Below, in pieces: positions 17,855-26,333 of a stretch of DNA of 64,000 bases. The position numbers and the translations under genes are program-made. How positions within the stretch are numbered: the stretch's first letter is position 1; every line of letters begins with the position of its first letter. A model generated the notes under the pieces. The model ran no database searches. It saw nothing but the letters and a program-made list of their open reading frames with translations, and was not told the DNA's origin. Source of the stretch: Kitasatospora sp. MMS16-BH015 (GTDB lineage Bacteria; Actinomycetota; Actinomycetes; Streptomycetales; Streptomycetaceae); assembly GCF_002943525.1 (NCBI RefSeq), contig NZ_CP025394.1, positions 868,001 to 932,000 on the forward strand, in the 5' to 3' direction.

Positions 17855-18954
17855 TAGGGCACGTATCGGGTTGTGATCACTTTGTGGGTTTCGCCCTCGC
17901 GCTCGTGCCTGATCCGGTAGATCGTGTTGTGTGACGCGTGTGCAACTGACCGATGCCGAGTGGGAGTTCATCGAGCCGTACCTGCCGATCGGCGAGTACG
18001 GCCCGTACCCCGAGCGGCTGCGCCGCCAGTTCGAGGGCGTGATCTGGCGGTTTCGGACGGGCGGCCAGTGGCGGGAGATGCCGAGCGAGTTCGGCGCCTG
18101 GTCGACCGTCCACAACCGCTTCCGGCAGTGGAGGGACGCCAGGGTGTTCGAGGCCCTGCTGGAGGGCGCGATCACGGAAGCCGCCAGACGGGGCGAGGTG
18201 GACCTCTCGCTGGTCAGCGTGGATTCCACCACCATCCGGGCCCACCACGACGCCGCCGGGATGCACCTTGACCCCGACACGCTCGCCGACCTGGAGAAGG
18301 CCGCCGAGGAGGCGGAGAAGGCCCGGCAAAAAGGGGCGGCCCGCAGGGACAAGACGGACAGGACACCGCACACGACCCGGAACGGGACGAGCTCCGACGC
18401 GTCCGACGCAGGCGAAGGCTCCGCCTGAAGGCCGCCCTGCTCGGACGCTCCAGAGGCGGACAGACCAGCAAGGTCCACGTCGCCGGCGAGCGCAGGTGCC
18501 GCCCGCTGGCGTTCATTCTGACCGAGGGGCAGGCCGCCGACAGCCCGCAGTTCATCCCCGTCCTGGAGAAGGTGCGGGTCCGCGGGCCCGTCGGCCGCCC
18601 CCGCACCCGGCCCGACGCGGTCGCCGGGGACAAGGCCTACTCCTCCCGCGCCAACCGCGCCCACCTGCGCGGTCGCCGTATCAAGGCGGTCATCCCCGAG
18701 AAGAAGGACCAGGCCGCCAACCGGAAGAAGAAAGGCAGCAAGGGCGGCCGGCCCGTCAGCCACGACACCGACCTCTACAGGGAGCGGAACACCGTCGAGC
18801 GCCTGATCAACAAGCTGAAGGCCTGGCGAGGCATCGCCACGCGATACGACAAGACCCCCGGCAGCTACCTCGCCGGCCTCCACCTCCGCGGCGCGATGAT
18901 CTGGATCAAAGACCTCACCAAAACCGCCCCGTGATCACAACCGAATACGTGCCC
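17855..18954 (+). mobile_element. IS5-family (IS427-like) insertion sequence, complete
   Basis: The 1100-bp element has 24-bp inverted repeats (GGGCACGTAT... at 17855-17878 and 18931-18954; 22 of 24 match). TA lies immediately outside each end (17853-17854 and 18955-18956). Its left flank TA is also the right flank TA of the IS630 element, so the two abut at one target. Confidence 0.9.
17931..18934 (+). CDS. IS5/IS427-type transposase, two frames joined by a -1 shift
   Basis: The first frame (17931-18428) encodes the N-terminal part, with LTDAEWEFIEPYLP and the first catalytic Asp in SVDSTTIRAHHD. The second frame, open from before 18330 to 18934, carries SRGGQTSKVHV, GDKAYSS and the ERNTVERLINKLKAWRG end with the last Glu. 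The frames overlap by about 100 bases, and a CAAAAAGGGG tract at 18327-18336 is placed for -1 slippage. Programmed frameshifting is known for this IS group, so this is probably a normal gene giving a fusion of about 334 residues, not a pseudogene. The stop is inside the right inverted repeat. Confidence 0.85.
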
Positions 18955-19002
18955 TAGGTCACCCTCCGTCAGCCCGGCCAACCGTTAAAAACCGCCGAAC
19001 CC

Positions 19003-20367
19003 CTAAAGCTGCGGCAGCTCCGGCCGTTCCAGCCAGGCCTCGAAGAGCGGCCCGAGCGGGGTGGCGGTGTACCGGGCGGCGTGCGCCACCAGGTCGGCCG
19101 TGCCGACCACCCCGTGCCGGTTGAGCTCGGCCCAGCCGCGCAGCATGGCGAAGAAGGGCTGCTCGCCGAGCGCCAGCCGCAGCGCGTGCACGGCCAGGCC
19201 GCCGCGCTGGTAGAGCCGGTCGTCGAACATCAGCTTGCGGCCCGGGTCGGCGAGCACCAGGTCCTGCGGCAGCCCCGCGAGCAGGCGGTGCGCGGCAAGG
19301 GCGTGGCTGGCCGCCACCGGGCCGCCGGCGTGCTCGGACCAGAGCCACTCCGCGTACTTGGCGAAGCCCTCGTTCAGCCAGATGTGCCGCCAGTCGGCGA
19401 TGGTCACGCTGTTGCCGAACCACTGGTGGGCCAGCTCGTGGGCGATCAGCCGCTCGCGCTCCCAGCCGCCGCCGAGGTGGTTGGTGCCGAAGGTGGCCAC
19501 GCCCTGGGCCTCGACGGGGACGTCGAGCTCCTCGTCGGCGATCACCACGGCGTACTCGCCGAACGGGTAGGGGCCGAAGACCTCGCCGAAGTAGGCCATC
19601 ATCTCCGGCTGCCGGGCGAAGTCCCGGGTGAAGGCGGGCACCAGCCGGTCGGGCACGTAGCCGGTCTGCGGCACGGCCGGGCGGGCGGCCACCGGCACCG
19701 GGCGGTAGTGGCCGATCGAGACGGTGACCAGGTAGGGCGAGGTCGGCGCGCTCTGCTCGTAGACCCAGGTGGTGCTGGAGGCGCGGGTGGTGCGGGTGAG
19801 CAGCCGGCCGCCCGCGAGCACGGTGAACGGGGAGGGGGTGGTGACCTCGATCTGGTAGGTGGCCTTGTCGGCCGGGCGGTCGTTGCAGGGGAACCAGGAC
19901 GGCGCGCCGATCGGCTGGCTGGCCACCAGCGCGCCCTCGGTCAGCTCCTCCCAGCCCAGGCCGCCCCACGGGCTGCGCACCGGACGCGGGTTGCCGGCGT
20001 AGTGCACCTCGACGGTGAAGGCCGCACCGGCCGCGAGCGCCTTGGCCGGGCGGATCCGCAGCTTGCCGCCCCGGTGGGTGTAGCGGGCGGCGGCCTTGCC
20101 GTCCACCAGCACCCGCCCGATCCGGAACTCGGCCAGGTCGAGCGCGAACTCCTCCAGCGCCGCGTTGGCCACCGCGCTCAGCCGGGCCTTGCCGCCGAGC
20201 CGGTTCGGGCCGGGCTGGTAGTCCAGGGTGAGCTCGTAGCGGTGCACCCGGTAGCGGTGGTCGCCGCTGGTCGGGAAGTACGGGTCCGGGGTGCCGGCGG
20301 CCGCCGGGGCGTGCTTGGACTTCACGGGGGCGGGGGCTTCCTGCGGGCCGGGGTCGGTGGTCGTCAC
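19003..20367 (-). CDS. M1-family zinc aminopeptidase
   Basis: This 454-residue M1 metallopeptidase has the zinc site HELAHQW followed 18 residues later by the Glu of NEGFAKYAE. The N-terminal beta domain begins around residue 35 (RYRVHRYELTLDY). In place of the canonical GAMEN substrate loop it has QGVATFG, seen in some divergent M1 members. It lacks a clear signal peptide and is shorter than aminopeptidase N (about 850), so it lacks the long C-terminal helical domain. GTG 20367 overlaps the stop of the upstream Pls/PosA-type synthetase, so the pair is co-translated; the peptidase may trim or degrade that enzyme's product. The IS427 element ends 48 bases after its stop. Confidence 0.88.
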   Translation of the reverse strand: MTTTDPGPQEAPAPVKSKHAPAAAGTPDPYFPTSGDHRYRVHRYELTLDYQPGPNRLGGKARLSAVANAALEEFALDLAEFRIGRVLVDGKAAARYTHRGGKLRIRPAKALAAGAAFTVEVHYAGNPRPVRSPWGGLGWEELTEGALVASQPIGAPSWFPCNDRPADKATYQIEVTTPSPFTVLAGGRLLTRTTRASSTTWVYEQSAPTSPYLVTVSIGHYRPVPVAARPAVPQTGYVPDRLVPAFTRDFARQPEMMAYFGEVFGPYPFGEYAVVIADEELDVPVEAQGVATFGTNHLGGGWERERLIAHELAHQWFGNSVTIADWRHIWLNEGFAKYAEWLWSEHAGGPVAASHALAAHRLLAGLPQDLVLADPGRKLMFDDRLYQRGGLAVHALRLALGEQPFFAMLRGWAELNRHGVVGTADLVAHAARYTATPLGPLFEAWLERPELPQL

Positions 20368-23300
20368 GTGGTCTGCCAGGCCTCGATGGGGTTGCCCAGC
20401 CACCGCGTGTCCGCGGGGACGGACTCGGCTCCCATCACCAGCGAGGCCGGGCCCAGCGTGCTGCGCTCGCCCACCGTGCTGCCGGGCAGCACGATCCCGC
20501 CCGGGCCCAGGGTGGCGCCCTCGCGGAGGACCACAGTATCCATCCTCATGATCCGGTCGTGGAAGAGGTGGGTCTGCACCACGCAGCCGCGGTTGATGCT
20601 GACCCCGTCGCCCAGGGTCACCAGGTCGGCCTCGGGCAGCCAGTAGCTCTCGCACCAGACGCCCCGGCCGACCCGGGCGCCCAGCGCGCGCAGCCAGAGG
20701 TTCAGCACCGGCGTGCCCGGCACCGCGCCGACCAGCCACGGCACCGCGAGCACCTCCACGAAGGTGTCGGCCAGCTCGTTGCGCCAGACGAACCCGCTCC
20801 AGAGCGGGTGCTCCACCGCGCGGAACCGCCCGACCAGCACCCACTTGGCCACCACCGCGACCAGGCAGGCCACCGTGCCCGCCGCCAGCAGCACCAGCCC
20901 GGAGACCAGCGCGGCGACCAGCGGCGACCAGGCGGCGCAGACCCGGGCCAGCACGGCGGCGGTCACCAGGCCGAGCGCGCCGGAGGCCAGCACCGGCAGC
21001 AGCCGGCCGACCTCCACCAGCCCGCGGGCCCAGAGCAGCCGGGCCGGCGGCTCGTAGGTGAGGCTCTGGTCGGCCCGGTCGGCCGCGCGCGGCAGCTTCA
21101 TCGGCGGCATGCCCAGGTACGAGCTGCCCTTCTTGGCCTTCTCCGGCGTGGCCGAGAGCACGCCCACCAGGCCCCGCTTGGGCACCGAGCGGCCGGGCGC
21201 GGTCATCCCCGAGTTGCCCAGGAAGGCCCGCTCGCCCACCTTCGCCTCGCCGAGCCGCACCCAGCCGCCGCCCAGCTCGTACGGGGCCATCAGGGTGTCG
21301 TCGGCCAGGAAGGCGCCGTCGCCCACCGTGGTCAGGCTGGGCAGCGCGAGCACCGTGGAGACCTCGGCGCCCCGGCCCACCTTCATGCCCAGCGCCCGCA
21401 GCCAGTACGGGGTGACCAGGCCCGCGTACAGCGGGAAGAGCACCTCGCGGGCCTGGTCCATCAGCTGGGTGACCGTCCAGGCCTGCCAGCCGACCCGGCC
21501 GTGCACCGGGTGCACGCCGGTGACCAGGCCGAGGCTCAGCACCCGCACCAGGGCCACCAGCTGCGCCGCGTACACCGCGCCGAAGGCCAGCGTGGCGGGC
21601 AGCAGGCCGAGCAGCGCGCCGCCGAGCGCCTCGCCGAGCGGGGCGCCCTGCGGGACGACCAGCGCGAGCACCGCGAGCGCGGCCAGGCCGGGCAGCACCG
21701 GCAGCAGGCTGAGCAGGGCGCCGCCCGCGCCGTACAGCGCGGCCCAGCCGGCCCGGCGCGGCGCGCGGGCCTTGGGCCAGAACCGCTCGGCCCGGCCCAG
21801 CTTCACGGCCGGGGCGCCGCCCCAGCGCTGACCGGTGGGCACCTGGCCGGTGACGCTGGAGCCGGCCACCACTTGGGCGTTCTTGCCGACCTTGGCGCCG
21901 GGCTGGAGCGCTGAGCGGGTGCCGACGGTGGCGCCGGAGCCGACCTTGAGCGGGCCGACCTCCAAGCGGTCGCCGTCCAGCCAGTAGCCGGAGAGGTCCA
22001 CCTCGGCCTCCACCGCGCAGCCCCGGCCCAGCTTGAGCATGCCGGTGACCGGCGGCAGCGAGTGCAGGTCGACCTCGGGGGCCACCTTGGCGCCCAGTGC
22101 CCGGGCGTAGCGCACCAGCCAGGAGCCGGAGAGCGCGGTCGCCCCGGTCACCTCGGCGAGGCGCTCGGCCGTCCAGAGCCGCAGGTGCACGCTGCCGCCG
22201 CGCGGGTAGCTGCCGGGGCGCAGGCCGCGCAGCAGCAGCCGGGCACCGCCGGCCGCGAGGGCCAGGCGGCCGGGCGGGGAGTACAGCGCCAGCGCGCCGG
22301 CGCCGACCGCCCACCAGGAGGCGGTGGGCGCCCAGGGGAAGTCGCCGAGGTGGGTCAGCAGGTTGCCGGCGGCCAGCAGGGCCACCGTCCAGCGCAGGCC
22401 GACCACGGTGAAGAGCGGGATCAGCAGCAGCAGCTGGAGCAGCTTGGCCTTGGCGGGCACCAGGGCCACCGTCCGGGCCTCGCCGCTCTCGGCGCCGGAG
22501 CCCTCCAGGTGCCGGGCCAGCTTGCGCAGGGTGGGCTGCTGGTAGATGTCGAGCACCGCGACGTTGGGGTAGCGGGTGCGCAGCAGGGTGGTGAGCCGGG
22601 CGGCGGCCAGGCTGCCGCCGCCGATGGCGAAGAAGTCCTCGCGCGGGCCGCTCACCTGGACGCCGAGGATCTCGGCCCACTGCTCGGCCAGCCAGGCCTC
22701 GGTGCCGTAGAGCTGCTCGCTCGGCCCGGCGGTCTCCAGCTCGGGCAGCGGCCAGGGCAGGGCGCCCCGGTCCACCTTGCCGGAGGTCCGGGTCGGCAGG
22801 GTCTCCACGGGGGCCAGCAGCGGCACCAGCGCGGCGGGCAGCTCGGCCCGCAGCCGCTCCACGGCCTGCTCGCGGTCGAAGCCGTCCTGGATCACCAGGT
22901 AGCCGACCAGCAGCTGGTTGCCGCCGCGCGCCGTCCGCACGGCCGCCGCCGCCCCGGCCACGCCGGGCAGGGCCTGCAGGGCCGCGTCCACCTCGCCGAG
23001 CTCGATCCGGCGCCCGCCGAGCTTGATCTGCTCGTCGGTGCGGCCTAGGAAGAGCAGCCCGGCCGGGTCGGCCTGCACCAGGTCGCCGCTGCGGTAGGCG
23101 CGCCGCCAGCCGAGCGAGTCCAGGGGGGCGTACTTCTCGGCGTCCTTCTCCGGGTCCAGGTAGCGGGCCAGGCCGACCCCGCCGATCACCAGCTGGCCGG
23201 CCTCGCCCAGGGCCACCGGCTCGCCCGCCTCGTCCACCACGGCCAGGTCCCAGCCGTCCAGCGGCAGGCCGATCCGCACCGGGCCGTCGCCGGTGAGCAG

Positions 23301-24227
23301 CGCGGCGCAGGCCACCACGGTGGCCTCGGTGGGGCCGTAGGTGTTCCAGACCTCGCGGCCTTCGGTGACCAGGCGCTGCACCAGCTCGGGCGGGCAGGCC
23401 TCGCCGCCGAAGATCAGCAGCCGGACCTCGTTGAGCGCCTCGGCCGGCCAGAGCGCGGCCAGGGTGGGCACGGTGGAGACCACGGTGATCTCCTGCTCGG
23501 CCAGCCACGGGCCGAGGTCGGCGCCGCTGCGCACCTGCGAGCGGGGCACCGGCACCAGGCAGGCGCCGTGCCGCCAGGCCAGCCACATCTCCTCGCAGGA
23601 GGCGTCGAAGGCCACCGAGAGCCCGGCCATCACCCGGTCGCCGGGCCCGATCGGCTCCTCCTGGAGGAAGAGCGCGGCCTCGGCGTCCACGAAGGCGGCG
23701 GCGTTGCCGTGCGTGACGGCCACGCCCTTGGGCTTCCCGGTGGAGCCGGAGGTGAAGATGATCCAGGCGTCGTCCGCCACACCGGGACGGCGGGCTTCGG
23801 CGGCCGGGCGCTGTGCCGTGACCTCGAGCGAGCGCTCGGCCCCGAGCACGGCGGCCACCTCGGCCTCGCCGAACACCAGCTGGGCCCGCTCTTCCGGGTC
23901 CTCGGCGTCCACCGGCACGTACGCGGCCCCGGCCGCCAGCACCGCCAGGATCGACACGTAGAGGTCGTTGGTCCCCGAGGGCACCCGCACCCCGACCCGG
24001 TCGCCCGCGCCGATCCCGGCCGCCGCCAGCCGCCGCCGCAGCTGCTCCACCTCGGCGGCCAGCGCCCGGTAGGTCAGCACGGAGCGCCCGTCGTCCAGCG
24101 CCGGCTCGCCCGGGTGGTCACGGACGGTGGCCTCCAGCAGGTCGACCAGGGTGCGCGGTACGGCGGCCGGGCGGCCCGGGAAGAGCGCACGCTGCGGCAG
24201 GTTCGGTTCGGCTGTCATGGCGCCCAT
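20364..24227 (-). CDS. Pls/PosA-family membrane-bound NRPS (A-T-membrane-acyltransferase-like)
   Basis: About 1287 residues. An A domain (about 20-515) has FTSGSTGKPKG, NTYGPTEATVV, YRSGDLVQ and the A8-like GRTDEQIKLGGRRIELGEVD. A T domain near 540-605 has FFAIGGGSLA. A large C-terminal half has three sets of membrane helices (near 615-700, 850-940 and 1095-1160) alternating with left-handed beta-helix hexapeptide segments such as VGSGATVGTRSALQPGAKVGK. This is the layout of epsilon-poly-lysine synthetase and PosA relatives, in which three C-domain-like units polymerise one amino acid at the membrane. Product unknown. The ATG at 24227 has AGGAG close by; 24218 is an alternative start. It is coupled to the M1 peptidase and preceded by an operator-like array. 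Confidence 0.9.
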   Translation of the reverse strand: MGAMTAEPNLPQRALFPGRPAAVPRTLVDLLEATVRDHPGEPALDDGRSVLTYRALAAEVEQLRRRLAAAGIGAGDRVGVRVPSGTNDLYVSILAVLAAGAAYVPVDAEDPEERAQLVFGEAEVAAVLGAERSLEVTAQRPAAEARRPGVADDAWIIFTSGSTGKPKGVAVTHGNAAAFVDAEAALFLQEEPIGPGDRVMAGLSVAFDASCEEMWLAWRHGACLVPVPRSQVRSGADLGPWLAEQEITVVSTVPTLAALWPAEALNEVRLLIFGGEACPPELVQRLVTEGREVWNTYGPTEATVVACAALLTGDGPVRIGLPLDGWDLAVVDEAGEPVALGEAGQLVIGGVGLARYLDPEKDAEKYAPLDSLGWRRAYRSGDLVQADPAGLLFLGRTDEQIKLGGRRIELGEVDAALQALPGVAGAAAAVRTARGGNQLLVGYLVIQDGFDREQAVERLRAELPAALVPLLAPVETLPTRTSGKVDRGALPWPLPELETAGPSEQLYGTEAWLAEQWAEILGVQVSGPREDFFAIGGGSLAAARLTTLLRTRYPNVAVLDIYQQPTLRKLARHLEGSGAESGEARTVALVPAKAKLLQLLLLIPLFTVVGLRWTVALLAAGNLLTHLGDFPWAPTASWWAVGAGALALYSPPGRLALAAGGARLLLRGLRPGSYPRGGSVHLRLWTAERLAEVTGATALSGSWLVRYARALGAKVAPEVDLHSLPPVTGMLKLGRGCAVEAEVDLSGYWLDGDRLEVGPLKVGSGATVGTRSALQPGAKVGKNAQVVAGSSVTGQVPTGQRWGGAPAVKLGRAERFWPKARAPRRAGWAALYGAGGALLSLLPVLPGLAALAVLALVVPQGAPLGEALGGALLGLLPATLAFGAVYAAQLVALVRVLSLGLVTGVHPVHGRVGWQAWTVTQLMDQAREVLFPLYAGLVTPYWLRALGMKVGRGAEVSTVLALPSLTTVGDGAFLADDTLMAPYELGGGWVRLGEAKVGERAFLGNSGMTAPGRSVPKRGLVGVLSATPEKAKKGSSYLGMPPMKLPRAADRADQSLTYEPPARLLWARGLVEVGRLLPVLASGALGLVTAAVLARVCAAWSPLVAALVSGLVLLAAGTVACLVAVVAKWVLVGRFRAVEHPLWSGFVWRNELADTFVEVLAVPWLVGAVPGTPVLNLWLRALGARVGRGVWCESYWLPEADLVTLGDGVSINRGCVVQTHLFHDRIMRMDTVVLREGATLGPGGIVLPGSTVGERSTLGPASLVMGAESVPADTRWLGNPIEAWQTT

Positions 24228-24325
24228 CTGCTCCTCGCTTCGGACAACCCGACCGATGCTAGCCCGGGCCCGAGCGGCCCGCCCAGGCTCCGTCAGCACC
24301 CAACTGGCCGATGGACCGTCGAATC

Positions 24326-24404
24326 TGACGATCAGTCAACCCACAATGCCCCTTGCGGCACGTACATCTGACGGACCGTCAATCGTTTTGACGGTCCGTC
24401 AGAT
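24326..24404. promoter_or_regulatory. Array of TGAC-N5-GTCA palindromes upstream of the Pls/PosA gene
   Basis: Three 13-bp palindromes share the form TGAC-N5-GTCA: one at 24326-24338 (TGACGATCAGTCA), TGACGGACCGTCA at 24369-24381 and TGACGGTCCGTCA at 24389-24401. The last two lie inside a perfect 17-bp inverted repeat (24366-24382 with 24388-24404, 5-base spacer). This looks like a set of operators for a dimeric repressor such as a TetR-type protein, controlling the synthetase and peptidase genes. It might also act as a terminator for the gene ending at 24447, but repeated half-sites favour protein binding. No other feature was seen in 24228-24446. Confidence 0.55.
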
Positions 24405-24446
24405 CGAATCGGGAAAAGTGATCCACGCCACAGCGATCGCTGCTCC

Positions 24447-26333
24447 TTACGGGCGGTGCCCGCCCGCAGGGCCCGTCACCAGCCGTACCTCGGCCACCTG
24501 GGGCCATCCCGAGGGCCACACCCCGCGGACGGCGCGGCGCCAGGCCCGCAGGTCCGTGCCCGCCGTCTCCAGGGTCACCGTGGCCCGCAGCGCCCCGGCC
24601 TCACCGGTCAGCCCGACGGCGGCCGAGCGGACGCCCGGCAGGCCCGCCAGCGCGGCCTCCGCCTCGGCCAGGTCGAGCCGCCGGCCCATCCAGTCCCGCA
24701 GCTGCCCGGCCGTCCCGAGCAGCCGCACCCGACCGGCCGAGTCGATCCAGGCGCGCCGGCGGCCCACCCGCCCGTCCCCCGCGAAGGCCAGCAGCCCCGG
24801 CACCCCCTGCGGCAGCCCTCGTCCCTCGGCCGTGACCACCCGGTACCGCCGCCCGGCCACCCCGCCGACCAGCACCTCCTCCCCGCCCACCCGCAGGCCG
24901 TACCCGAGCACCCCCAGCACCTCGTCCCGCACCGCCACACCCGCCACGCCCGCCGGCACGACCACCTCCGGCCCGGCCTCGAACAGCTCCGCCACCGGCC
25001 GCCCCGGCTCCGCCGTGAGCGCCGCCAGCAGCCGTGCGTACCCCGCCGTGAACCGCCCGGCGGCGGCGCCGTCCAGCGCGAGGGTCGAGTGGTCCAGCCG
25101 CCCGTACGCCGCCCCGCCCTCCCGCCGCAGCTGCAGGGTCAGGTCGAAGGACTGGGTCGAGTTCGGCGCGAAGAAGTCCCACTCGCATGCCAGGCCCGGC
25201 ACCTCGCCGAGCTCCCGCACCACCCTCGGGTACGACACCCCCACCCCGTCGAAGGCGCCCCGGGTCACGTCCACCCCGTGCCGCTGCCGGAGTTGCCGCA
25301 GCACCCAGCCGAACGGCACCCGCCGGTACCGCTGCACCAGGGCCAGTGCCCGCCCGCTCACGGCCAGCAGATCGGTGAAGCTCGCCCCGGCCGGGATGTC
25401 CAGCAGGCAGGGCACCACGTTCACCTGGAGACCGATCTGCTCCCGGGTGCCCGGCTCGCTGGTGTCAGCCGGGATGCCGAGCACGAAGCGGGTGTTCCCG
25501 TACTCGTGCAGCCGCGCCGCCACCCCGGCCACCAGCCCGGTGAAGAAGCTGACCCCGGCGGCCCCGGTCAGCGCGGCCAGCCGGGCGCAGGTCTCGGCGG
25601 GCAGCTCGAACCGGGGCGTCGGCTCCACCACCCGGCCGCCCGCCGGCAGCGGGCTCTCGCGGCGCGGCAGCACCAGGCCGGGCAGGTGCGGCAGGTCGGC
25701 GGCCAGCCAGTGCTCGACCACGGCCGCCGCCTCGGCGTCGATCGACGGGTGCTCGGGCAGCGCCACCGGCTCCCGCTCCCGCAGCCCCGCCGGCGAGCGG
25801 AGCTCGCCGAGCGCCTGCAGGAAGCGGCGGGCGAAGACGAACTTCGACCGGCCGTCGAAGGCGATGTGGTGCACGGCGACCACCAGGGTGCGCCGCTGCC
25901 CGCCGTGGTCGAGCAGGGCGAAGGCGATCGGCGGCTGCTCGGTCAGCCGCCAGGGCCGCAGCCGGTGCGTGCGGTGCCACTGCCTGGCGACCGTCAGTTC
26001 CGCCCCCGGCGGGGCCGGCACCGCCACCGTCTCGAAACGGAGCACCCGCTCGGCCGGGTGCACGGCGATCCGCGCCGGGCCGCCACCCTCCCCCGGCACC
26101 ACCAGTCCGCGCAGCTGCGGGCTCTGCGCACAGACCGCCAGGCAGGCGGCCCGCAGCTGCCCTGCCGTCACCGGACCCCGGACCAGCACCGAGAAGATCC
26201 CGCCGTTGACGCTCTCGGGGTGCAGCAGTTGGTCCAGCCACATCGACTCCTGCGCGGGCGAGAGCCCCACCAGCACCGGCTCGGATGAAGACTCGGGCTC
26301 AGCGGATGGGGGTCCCGGTGCCGTCGAGTTCAC
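24447..26333 (-). CDS. Stand-alone condensation domain with a degenerate A-domain tail
   Basis: The 628-residue protein is mainly one C domain (about 20-455): LSPAQESMWLDQ near 24, the intact catalytic HHIAFDG near 153, and later C motifs such as IGLQVNVVPCLLD. The last 150 residues resemble the C-terminal subdomain of an adenylation enzyme (a GRRLDLAEAEAALAGLPGV stretch, compare motif A8) but have no ATP-binding core, so this part may be a relic or a docking module. The GTG start at 26333 lies inside the A-domain gene upstream, an overlap of 35 bases. It would join two carrier- or amine-borne units, yet this gene set has no carrier of its own. Confidence 0.8.
   Translation of the reverse strand: MNSTAPGPPSAEPESSSEPVLVGLSPAQESMWLDQLLHPESVNGGIFSVLVRGPVTAGQLRAACLAVCAQSPQLRGLVVPGEGGGPARIAVHPAERVLRFETVAVPAPPGAELTVARQWHRTHRLRPWRLTEQPPIAFALLDHGGQRRTLVVAVHHIAFDGRSKFVFARRFLQALGELRSPAGLREREPVALPEHPSIDAEAAAVVEHWLAADLPHLPGLVLPRRESPLPAGGRVVEPTPRFELPAETCARLAALTGAAGVSFFTGLVAGVAARLHEYGNTRFVLGIPADTSEPGTREQIGLQVNVVPCLLDIPAGASFTDLLAVSGRALALVQRYRRVPFGWVLRQLRQRHGVDVTRGAFDGVGVSYPRVVRELGEVPGLACEWDFFAPNSTQSFDLTLQLRREGGAAYGRLDHSTLALDGAAAGRFTAGYARLLAALTAEPGRPVAELFEAGPEVVVPAGVAGVAVRDEVLGVLGYGLRVGGEEVLVGGVAGRRYRVVTAEGRGLPQGVPGLLAFAGDGRVGRRRAWIDSAGRVRLLGTAGQLRDWMGRRLDLAEAEAALAGLPGVRSAAVGLTGEAGALRATVTLETAGTDLRAWRRAVRGVWPSGWPQVAEVRLVTGPAGGHRP

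Noticed and set aside
17931..18934. IS427-type transposase as a pseudogene
   Set aside because: The two overlapping frames with a slippery tract are the normal arrangement for this group, and both halves keep their motifs.
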